From a virus: 38,221 bases of DNA. The stretch is from the IMG/VR virus record IMGVR_UViG_3300007511_000054, positions 1 through 38,221 of that record; one strand, written 5' to 3'. The notes beneath the pieces are model-generated. The model was not told where the DNA came from and ran no database searches. It saw nothing but the letters and a program-made list of their open reading frames with translations. The position numbers and the translations under genes were made by a program. This document shows positions 5,228-13,317 of this stretch, piece by piece (the first letter of the stretch is position 1; each line of letters opens with the position of its first letter).

Positions 5228-8200
5228 AGAAGGTGTTCTTCTTTTTTTCGTTGACCTTTTTCTTGGTTTAACTGTTGGTGCTTTAAGATTAAGAGAAGGT
5301 GTTTTTCTCTTTGTTTCTTTTGGTTTTAATTGTCTTACAATAGCTGGAGTAAACTGTCGTTTTAATTCTTGAACTCCTTTTAATTTTCCTGTTGTTTTAT
5401 ATCTTTCGGCAGTTGCTATTTCTTCTAAGTTACCAGCAAGGCTAGACATAAAAGTCACGATTCTCGGCACACCTGCAAATGTGGAGGGTCTAAGAGCCTG
5501 AATAGTTGTTGATGCTTCACGCAATGCCTTACTTTTAAGTTGTCCAGCAAAAGTTTTATCATCCTCATCTTTAAAAGCTGCTATTAGCATTATCACAAAA
5601 GAAATAAGAATCAATCCTCTAAATTCCTCAATAAATTCTCTTGAATTTGTGTTGATCTTTCTACTCCTCACTTGTTTAATTAGATTATTCCAGTTAGAAA
5701 TTGTTGTGTGAAGAACAGGGATAGCCCAAGTTTTATATTGAGTCATTGCATTTCCAACTGAGGTGGTTCCAACAATAGACTTAAAGTTTTTTACAACACG
5801 TTGTCTGCCAATATCAAGACGCAACTGAGCAATTCGTTCCGGAGATATTGTTGTTGTTTCAAATTCCTTTTCAGTCAAAGAACCAAGTACCCATTCTTTG
5901 TTTGCTTGTAGTGTAGCAATGGAGAAAAGACTAAATAAACCATCTTGAAGTTTTTCTCCGATGTCTTTCTCTGGCATAAACAACTCTTCAATAAAACTAT
6001 GCCCAAATAATTGCTCATATTTCTTTGTGAAAGCTCTACCCTTTCTAGTATTTTGTCTTTTAATTCCCTTAATCATTACTTTGGGTCCAGCACCCTTAAA
6101 TGTTACAACCTGTTCTCCAACGGTTGCAGCCACACCTGTGGCAACATTAAGTCCAAGATCAATCATTGAGGTGAAAGTTCTTGCAAATCTAAGTGAAATA
6201 TCAACTTTTCCACCTGGCTTAACTAATCCCCCAAATGAGAACGGCCTACCACGTTTATTATTGAGCCATTCGTTAATGAATTTTCGTAGTGTTCTATCCA
6301 TTTGAATTCCTTTTTCCGTCATTCTCTTCGGCTCAAGCGAATAAACATACATATCAACAAGCGGAACAACAGAATCTAAAGCAATCTTTTTATAATAAGT
6401 TTTAATATACGCCTCGTATGCCTTGGCTGCATTTTTCGTTGGTGTCAGTTCTCCTGTTCTTTGTAAAGCAAATTGAAAAAACTTCTCATACGGCAGAATG
6501 GTTCCAGTGTCATCATCAATGATATTGAATGTCATCTTATCCAATTCATTCTGTTTAAAAACTTCTTTAAACGCAACAAGTAACCCATCGTCTTTCACAG
6601 TCTCAAGAAACCCACGCCTTATGTGAGTGTAATAGTTTTCAATACCATCAGTTAAAACTTTTCTTTTCAAAAGCTCATCATAAGCCTCTTTGAAAGTAAT
6701 TTGCATTTCAATAGCCGCTTCAAGTTCTTCTGGTGTCATTTTTTCTTCTACCTTCTGTTTGTCTTTTGATTCTAACCATTCGATAACTTTTTCATCCTGT
6801 GGAATCAACATCTTTCCGAGAGTCCTGTTACTAGTTCTTGCCAACTTGATCTTATTTCTAAACGAAATAAGTTTGTTTGTTAAATCAATTTCGTTCCTAG
6901 CCCATTCAGTATGAAAGGTATTTACAATCACTTCATAAAGTGGATTCTTTCTAGCAAGAGCAACATCATAAAGAATTTTATCTAATCCAGTTGATGTAAT
7001 TTCTTCAAGCTCTGATAACGGCACACTGGCATCCTGCGCCAATGCCTCTCTTATTTCTCTAATAGTTCTAGCACCTGCAATTTTTGTATTATCAATCACC
7101 TCCATGCGCCTTGGAGAGATAAACACATCTCCCATTTGATATGGCTCAAGAGCCGCAAAGAATTGTTCAAGTTGCGGAAGGTTCATTTTACTTATTACGG
7201 GTAATTGTAGTGCCTTTTGGAGATTCTCATAAGCGATAAATTTACGATCCCGAATAAGTTGCATGACCTCTGACTTCTTTTGGACTGTCTCTTGAAACGA
7301 AATAATTTGAGTGTCTAAATCATTTAGATACTTATCAAATTCCGCATCTGTCATTAGCGAATAGTCTCTCTTGGTAATTTGTTTCATCTCCCTTGACGAT
7401 AGATTAAAGAACTCCTGAACAGCCCTCAGTCTCACACGACGATGTTGTGTTCTTGATCGTTTACCAAGATCAGTTAAGTAACGTTCAAACGTAACCTTCT
7501 CGCCTCTAACTTCTGCTTTAATCGCATCTAGTTTGTTTACCACATTTTTATATTCCGGATCAGTCTTTTCTAAGTGCGATCGTTTAAGTGCTTTTTCATT
7601 TACATCCAGTCTTGATAAGTTTAACTGATCCTCAAGAAAATCTATGCCACTATAAAATCCATGTTCTTGTGCAAACATTTCAACTGGCAGAACTTCCTCA
7701 TATCCTTTCTTAATAAATCTCTCACGTGCATCAGGCTCAACCAAAGTCAACCTGCCCTTTGGACTGCGCATAATAAAACCTTCTCCGGAAGTATCTTGTA
7801 ATGTTCCTTCGCGCTTGAAATAAATATTGTTCTTAATGGCTGATAAAACATCAGGTTCTAATTTCTCTTGCATTTCTTTATTGAATTCAACCTCTGTCTC
7901 AATTTGAAAAGACGCTTCGCTTTCATCAAATGCTTTTTCAATTTCTCGTTTCCTTTCTTTAAGGCGAACAACCTCTTCTGGTTCAATCTTTCTTTTAAAG
8001 TTGGCTTGAATATCACCGAAATCAAGAACCAACGTGCCTGCATCAGTTTGTTTGGTAAACATTTTGGTATCTGTGCCACTAACAACAACTGGATTACTTT
8101 GTTCCTCCTGAAAAGCAAATTCAAAGAATCTTCTTGTAACATCAATGTTTTCTGGTGCAAACACTTTTCTAATAGCCTCAAAAATGTTCTCAAAGAATTT

Positions 8201-10270
8201 TTCTAGTTTTCCAAATATTGTAGTTGGTTGATTCCTAAGCCTCATCTCAACATACATTTCAAAATCCTCAGCAATCTTTTCTTCCAGGTCTACTGTTTCT
8301 AAATCTCCATATCTCAACCTTGCTTCGTCTTGTAGTTCCTTCCTTGTAATGCCAATATCTAGCTTATGCGCGTTGCGAAGTAATGTATGCATCACTTCGT
8401 GATCTGCGGCAAACTCTGGCACTTGTCTGGTAAAAGAAACCGTATTACCAAAAGAAGACGCAAAAGATTGACTGTGCTTATCCATTATTACATCAACCAC
8501 TTGTGATTCTAGGTTTGTAAGTTTTAACCGTTTCTTATAATCATTTATTGTCTTTACAACATCTCCATAAGTCTTTGGTCTTAAATCATCTCGTTCACGA
8601 ATGAATTGTGGTGATTGTTTTGTTTTAAAACCAGTAAATCCATCTATTACTTTAAATTCTTCTACACGACCGATGGTTAAAATTTTTGGATTTAAAACCA
8701 CTAGTTCTTGTTCCCCTCCACCAATCCAAACAGCATCAACACCTTTTTTTATCAATTCATCAGCATATTCATTTAATTCTTTCGAATCTTCGACACCATC
8801 TATTTGTGTGATAAAAGCATCTGGATTAACAATAGCTTCAAGTACAACACCCCTATTACTATCCCCTGTGAATATTGAAGCTATTTTTGAATCTTTTGAT
8901 AAGCTAACACTTTTTTGTAAAAGACCATAACCGCCGCCACGAAAATTATCCATAGGAAGTTCTGAGCCTTTTTTAAGTCCCGATGTTTTTATCGACTCTA
9001 TATTTTGAGCACTTGTTCCATGAAAGAAAATTAAATTTTCAGTATTAAAAGGTTTAAATTCAAGACTTTCTTTTTTTGTATCAATATCAACAATTTTAGT
9101 TCTTATTAAATCTTGCAAAAAAATTTCATCTTTTCCTCTATATGTTTTTGTTTCTATAAATTCTGCTGTTTCATTTACACCTATTATTCTTTCAAGTTGT
9201 TCAACATCTTCTGGATTTTTTAAATTTAAGATACTTGAATATTTTGTTTTTTCTGCATCTGTTAAGGTTGGAGAAATAGGTTTACCTTCTATTGTGACTG
9301 GTGTTCTAGCTGGTCGCTCAACAGTAGTCAATGCAGGAATAATCATATCCTGCATATTTAAATCTCGGTTATTTACTGCGTTAATTACATCTGCTGTTGC
9401 TTTGAAAAATCCTCCTCCTAAAGCACCTGCGAAAGCAGACATAACACTTCCTTGAATAAACTCATCTTTACTAACTTCACGAACTGTTGATTCAGCTAAA
9501 AGTTGAATGTTTGTCTCGGTAACCTCGGTAATAGATTCACCAAAACTTGTTTTTGCTATTGACGAAGCATACTGTGCTAATCGTTTAAAAAAGTTTTTGG
9601 AAAAATTCGCTTTACCTAATGCACCAAGAGTTTTTACTGGAACAATTTGCCCTACTGCACCAACTAATAATCCAGCAGCAAATGAAAGATTATCTGCATA
9701 CTCATCACTAGCACCATTTTCAAGAGCAACATCCTTGACTTCATTGGCTGTTGAACCTGCATTTAAAGCAAAGCCTAAGGCTGGTCCTATGACAGGAATT
9801 AAATATGGCCCCATTGAACCGACAATATCAGCTCCTGTGTTATAAACCGTTTCTGGGAAATGTTTTGTAGAGAATTTTTCAATTAAAGTTGCGTCAGACC
9901 ATTCATCAGTAGGTCGAATATATGGTGTCTGTTGTAAATCTTTTACATTTTCTTGGAGAGAATCAAAAGGATATTGTACAACACTTGGCAATTTTTCCTC
10001 CCATGTTTGTTTAACATAAGTATCCTTAGCATCAAAAGGATTGAGAAAATCAGACACCTTTGTTTGTACGTCAATATATTTTCCAACCTGTTTTCCAACA
10101 TAACTAGACACATAATCAGTCAATTTAAAAGTCATGTCAGCCAAAGTAAGCGCAGCTTTTGCAGCAAAACGAGGTACAGTTAATTTACTCGGTTCTTCTC
10201 CCTTTTGTTTTGCCAATTCATCTTCAATTGCTTTCGGCTTTGGAAGTATTTTAAAGATGTCAAAACCCAT
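5216..10270 (-). CDS. Giant polyvalent virion protein with ART-like and zincin-like domains (1684 aa)
   Basis: The N-terminal 300 residues hold amphipathic and hydrophobic stretches (for example around 150-215). Residues about 405-540 resemble an ADP-ribosyltransferase: FFHGTS near 413, then VSLS, AS-FTGD and a VVLEA strand. HEVMH near 623-627 is an HExxH zinc-protease motif, with a downstream EEKIAEDFEMYVE able to supply the third ligand. Long coiled coils follow. Near residue 1550 is a membrane-like segment, and the last 50 residues are very basic. This is the architecture of polyvalent proteins that phages carry in the capsid and inject. Its place at the end of the late arm, after the 787-residue protein, fits an ejected internal virion protein. 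Confidence 0.75.
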   Translation of the reverse strand: MGFDIFKILPKPKAIEDELAKQKGEEPSKLTVPRFAAKAALTLADMTFKLTDYVSSYVGKQVGKYIDVQTKVSDFLNPFDAKDTYVKQTWEEKLPSVVQYPFDSLQENVKDLQQTPYIRPTDEWSDATLIEKFSTKHFPETVYNTGADIVGSMGPYLIPVIGPALGFALNAGSTANEVKDVALENGASDEYADNLSFAAGLLVGAVGQIVPVKTLGALGKANFSKNFFKRLAQYASSIAKTSFGESITEVTETNIQLLAESTVREVSKDEFIQGSVMSAFAGALGGGFFKATADVINAVNNRDLNMQDMIIPALTTVERPARTPVTIEGKPISPTLTDAEKTKYSSILNLKNPEDVEQLERIIGVNETAEFIETKTYRGKDEIFLQDLIRTKIVDIDTKKESLEFKPFNTENLIFFHGTSAQNIESIKTSGLKKGSELPMDNFRGGGYGLLQKSVSLSKDSKIASIFTGDSNRGVVLEAIVNPDAFITQIDGVEDSKELNEYADELIKKGVDAVWIGGGEQELVVLNPKILTIGRVEEFKVIDGFTGFKTKQSPQFIRERDDLRPKTYGDVVKTINDYKKRLKLTNLESQVVDVIMDKHSQSFASSFGNTVSFTRQVPEFAADHEVMHTLLRNAHKLDIGITRKELQDEARLRYGDLETVDLEEKIAEDFEMYVEMRLRNQPTTIFGKLEKFFENIFEAIRKVFAPENIDVTRRFFEFAFQEEQSNPVVVSGTDTKMFTKQTDAGTLVLDFGDIQANFKRKIEPEEVVRLKERKREIEKAFDESEASFQIETEVEFNKEMQEKLEPDVLSAIKNNIYFKREGTLQDTSGEGFIMRSPKGRLTLVEPDARERFIKKGYEEVLPVEMFAQEHGFYSGIDFLEDQLNLSRLDVNEKALKRSHLEKTDPEYKNVVNKLDAIKAEVRGEKVTFERYLTDLGKRSRTQHRRVRLRAVQEFFNLSSREMKQITKRDYSLMTDAEFDKYLNDLDTQIISFQETVQKKSEVMQLIRDRKFIAYENLQKALQLPVISKMNLPQLEQFFAALEPYQMGDVFISPRRMEVIDNTKIAGARTIREIREALAQDASVPLSELEEITSTGLDKILYDVALARKNPLYEVIVNTFHTEWARNEIDLTNKLISFRNKIKLARTSNRTLGKMLIPQDEKVIEWLESKDKQKVEEKMTPEELEAAIEMQITFKEAYDELLKRKVLTDGIENYYTHIRRGFLETVKDDGLLVAFKEVFKQNELDKMTFNIIDDDTGTILPYEKFFQFALQRTGELTPTKNAAKAYEAYIKTYYKKIALDSVVPLVDMYVYSLEPKRMTEKGIQMDRTLRKFINEWLNNKRGRPFSFGGLVKPGGKVDISLRFARTFTSMIDLGLNVATGVAATVGEQVVTFKGAGPKVMIKGIKRQNTRKGRAFTKKYEQLFGHSFIEELFMPEKDIGEKLQDGLFSLFSIATLQANKEWVLGSLTEKEFETTTISPERIAQLRLDIGRQRVVKNFKSIVGTTSVGNAMTQYKTWAIPVLHTTISNWNNLIKQVRSRKINTNSREFIEEFRGLILISFVIMLIAAFKDEDDKTFAGQLKSKALREASTTIQALRPSTFAGVPRIVTFMSSLAGNLEEIATAERYKTTGKLKGVQELKRQFTPAIVRQLKPKETKRKTPSLNLKAPTVKPRKRSTKKRRTPSLQL

Positions 10271-10272
10271 AT

Positions 10273-12636
10273 TTATTGGTTTAATGCTTCTTTGATTGCG
10301 TCGTCGTCTCCAATATAATCACCAAAAAATCTCTTACCAGAATTTTGATCCGCTCGTTTCTTTTCTGCGGCTAGAAAATCATAAAGGGTTTGTTTTACTT
10401 CATCTGAATAACCTTCAAGATCAACAAGACTGTCAATACTATTTTTAATAGCAAAAATATCTGCATCATCATTAAGATTACTAATGATATCAAGACTAAG
10501 ATCATGGACAATTTCTTCATCTGTTAATTCTGCGGGTGCTGCAAAAGGCCGAACAAAATCAACTGTTTGATTTACAAAATCCGTAAATTGCATTCCTTCT
10601 GGATTTTCTTTTATGTATCTATCGTAACTTTCTTGAAGTTCAGAATTGGTAAAAAACTTTTCTGCTTTTGTAGTGCTACTAATTTTAGTTCCATCTCCTT
10701 CAACAGAGAGCCTCATACCAACCGGTAAAGGTTCAACTTCTCCTGTTGCTGGATTAAATACACCACCTCCAAATCGAGCCGTTGGAGCGACAAACTGTAA
10801 TTTTGCTTTTTCTTCATCAAGAGCCATATAAGGAGCCATCTTTGCGAGAGCTAGGGTCGGAGAATCTTCATAAGTAACCTTCCCCTTGATCGCTGCCTGT
10901 GGATTGTCTTTAATCAAATCAAACACCTTATCAGCATCATCCTGTGCATTTTCCATTGCTTTTGTAATAACCTCCTGTCTTGATTCCAAGATAGCGTTTT
11001 CTTCATTTGAAAGTTTTACGATCTCTTTATCCTTCAATGTGATGAGTGTATCAATGGCATCCAGTTGTAACTCACGATCTTTGTTCATTGCGCTTATAGT
11101 AGCGTTAGCCATGTCTTTGGCAAATTCCAGGTCTCCTTGCAGGATTTGAGCTATCGACGTTAAGGCGCCAATTCTAGCAAGACCACGGGATTCTAGGGTA
11201 GCTTGTCTCCTTCCAATAATAGAAAGCGGGGCAAGTTTGTCTTGTTCCTGTGCAAGTCCCAAATCTAAACGCGCTCGCTCATTGGCTATTTGTTTTTGAA
11301 TCTCAACAAAGTCAGCCTGCTTTTCTATGATCGTTTGCTTCTCAATATTAAGAGCATCCATTGTTGGAGTGCCTTCTGCAAAGGTTTCAATTTTGCCGGT
11401 AAGAGTGTCCATTCCTCCCTCTGCTGTTGTCAGACGTGAATCAACATCAGTCAACAAAGTTTCGTACGAACTTAAAATTTCAGCGAGATAGTTATCTGCT
11501 GTGTTGATAATTGTTGTTTGTTGATCTGTTGAACTTCCTTCGTCTCCTGAACCTAAAAAAATATCAGCAAAACTTTCCGGGTCTGGCGCATTTATAGACG
11601 CATCAATCTCTTCTGCGCCTGCTCCATTCGTTACGGTTGGTGCTGTAACCTTTGCAATCTGATTTCCACTTACTCCGGATGCCACAGATTCTTTTTGAGC
11701 TTCTGATGTAGTGTCTGGATCTAAGTAAATTCCACCACGATTGTCACGAATTATCTGATCTTCTGAAAAAGCAGATAACTGATCCGGTCTTAAAACTTTT
11801 TGATAACCTTGTTCTTCGGCCTCTTCTGGTGTCAAAATTCCTGTTGGAATGTCAACTAAACCCGGGCTTACTGTTGGAAGTCCTGCAGCCTGTGCTCCTC
11901 CAATAATGTCTTTTCGTACGTCCTCCACATTTTTACCAGTGTGAGCAGCGAGTTCTTGTTCGGTTGCATCTCTATTATGAAAAGCCTTAAAAACTCCATT
12001 TACAAATTCTTTGTTTGCAGCCACGCCCCCGGGAGCATCGAAAACTTTTGTTTGCAAATCTGATAATTTACTCGTAACAGAAAAATCTGTTGGCTTGAAT
12101 TGTTCGCCAAGCGGAATTTGTTGTTTTGGTGGCAATGCAGCAATTCTCTGTTGTTCTGCTTTTGTTTCAGCTTGTCTTTTCCCAAGTAAAGATAGTTCAG
12201 AACTTAATTGCTCTGGTGTTAAGTTTACTGCTTTTGCAGCCGCTTCTTTATCAAAGAAAGCACCATTTAAAAGAACACTACCCTTGCTTACCGCCTCTCC
12301 GGTAGTTAGCTTTTGTTTGAACTCGCTTGTATCGGCCTGTTGCAAATACCAATCAAAAAGTGTTTGACCTTCTTGTATTGTTTCTTTGAATTCAGATGTT
12401 CCAAGATGCTCTCTTGGAGTACCCGGTTTTAAAGGTACGCTCTCTTTTAACCTTTGCGTAGCTTGTTCTTGTGTGAGTCGTCTAAAACCACGACCACTTG
12501 TTGCTGGCATGTCGAAATCAGGAAGAAGCTGTGGCGGTTCTTGATTATTTCCTGTATCAAACCAAGCCAATTTTATTGGTTGAATATCTTTTTTCCCTTG
12601 TTGTAATGATTGTAGTGTTTGTTTGGCTTGAGCCAT
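10273..12636 (-). CDS. Large virion protein, probable internal core or ejection protein (787 aa)
   Basis: A Gln/Pro-rich N-terminus is followed by a long helical, coiled-coil centre at about residues 365-580 (runs rich in Ala, Glu, Gln, Lys) and a mixed C-terminus. Size, helicity and position two bases before the 1684-residue gene suggest a partner internal protein, comparable in layout to the T7 and P22 ejection proteins; sequence similarity was not tested. Near residue 30 the motif WFDTGNN recurs from the tail fibre. Confidence 0.6.
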   Translation of the reverse strand: MAQAKQTLQSLQQGKKDIQPIKLAWFDTGNNQEPPQLLPDFDMPATSGRGFRRLTQEQATQRLKESVPLKPGTPREHLGTSEFKETIQEGQTLFDWYLQQADTSEFKQKLTTGEAVSKGSVLLNGAFFDKEAAAKAVNLTPEQLSSELSLLGKRQAETKAEQQRIAALPPKQQIPLGEQFKPTDFSVTSKLSDLQTKVFDAPGGVAANKEFVNGVFKAFHNRDATEQELAAHTGKNVEDVRKDIIGGAQAAGLPTVSPGLVDIPTGILTPEEAEEQGYQKVLRPDQLSAFSEDQIIRDNRGGIYLDPDTTSEAQKESVASGVSGNQIAKVTAPTVTNGAGAEEIDASINAPDPESFADIFLGSGDEGSSTDQQTTIINTADNYLAEILSSYETLLTDVDSRLTTAEGGMDTLTGKIETFAEGTPTMDALNIEKQTIIEKQADFVEIQKQIANERARLDLGLAQEQDKLAPLSIIGRRQATLESRGLARIGALTSIAQILQGDLEFAKDMANATISAMNKDRELQLDAIDTLITLKDKEIVKLSNEENAILESRQEVITKAMENAQDDADKVFDLIKDNPQAAIKGKVTYEDSPTLALAKMAPYMALDEEKAKLQFVAPTARFGGGVFNPATGEVEPLPVGMRLSVEGDGTKISSTTKAEKFFTNSELQESYDRYIKENPEGMQFTDFVNQTVDFVRPFAAPAELTDEEIVHDLSLDIISNLNDDADIFAIKNSIDSLVDLEGYSDEVKQTLYDFLAAEKKRADQNSGKRFFGDYIGDDDAIKEALNQ

Positions 12637-12641
12637 ATATT

Positions 12642-12944
12642 TTAAATTATATCATGTAGTGATAATAGATAAGTTACTAATTCATTTAATTCAGGTATGG
12701 TTGCTTCATTTACTTTGGCTTTGTCGATCAGTGCCTGCACTTCTGGTTCAACTTGTTTCCCATGTTGAGTCTTCACTAGCTTATTTTTTTCAATCGTTAT
12801 CTTTCGTGCTTCTTTCACTTCCTTTAACTCTTTGTCTGATAAATAAAAGGACTTCACCTTATGAACTTTGTTATCATAATTCGGCCTCTCTTCTGAGAAA
12901 CTTAGCACCCGTCCATTCTTTCTATAAACAAAATAGTATTTCAT
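12642..12944 (-). CDS. Hypothetical late protein (100 aa)
   Basis: A Lys/Glu-rich soluble protein opening with YYFVYRKNGRVLSFS, a likely beta hairpin, then helical. It lies between the Gly-rich fibre end and the 787-residue gene, with tight spacing on both sides. It may be a tail or fibre accessory factor. No family recognised. Confidence 0.6.
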   Translation of the reverse strand: MKYYFVYRKNGRVLSFSEERPNYDNKVHKVKSFYLSDKELKEVKEARKITIEKNKLVKTQHGKQVEPEVQALIDKAKVNEATIPELNELVTYLLSLHDII

Positions 12945-12945
12945 A

Positions 12946-13278
12946 TTAAATTACCATATCAATTCTTACTCCAGCGTTACCGGCATCACCATTCGTACCA
13001 TTTCCACCAGCCGAACCTGCTCCAAATCCAGTTCCTCCAGAACCACCTGTCCCAGCAGTTCCGGCAGCCACACTAATAGTCCCTGAATTAGTAAGTGTCT
13101 TATAAATAAGAATCAAAAGTCCTCCAGCTCCAGCTCCGCCACCTCCACCGCCGCCACCTCCACCATCATTACCGGCTGTGGCATTTAAACCTGTTCCACC
13201 ATTTCCACCGTTACCACCCTTACAGAAAATCTCTCCAGTAGCACCAATAACAATCTTAGCTGCTGAAATCACCATCAC
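12946..13278 (-). CDS. Gly-rich protein in frame with the upstream fibre gene (110 aa)
   Basis: Read in the same frame as the preceding fibre, this segment continues the Gly-rich sequence without break after one TGA at 13318-13320. The codons around the TGA are nearly all Gly, and GGA to TGA is one change. It may be separately translated from GTG/ATG at 13278 behind GGTGGAG, made by stop read-through, or be the true C-terminus of a fibre interrupted by mutation or assembly error. The segment ends in a beta-rich stretch with GTISVAAGTAG repeats, like the tips of Gly-rich adhesins. Confidence 0.55.
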   Translation of the reverse strand: MMVISAAKIVIGATGEIFCKGGNGGNGGTGLNATAGNDGGGGGGGGGGAGAGGLLILIYKTLTNSGTISVAAGTAGTGGSGGTGFGAGSAGGNGTNGDAGNAGVRIDMVI

Positions 13279-13317
13279 TCCACCTGCAGAACCAGCTCCA
13301 CCACCACCGCCACCACC

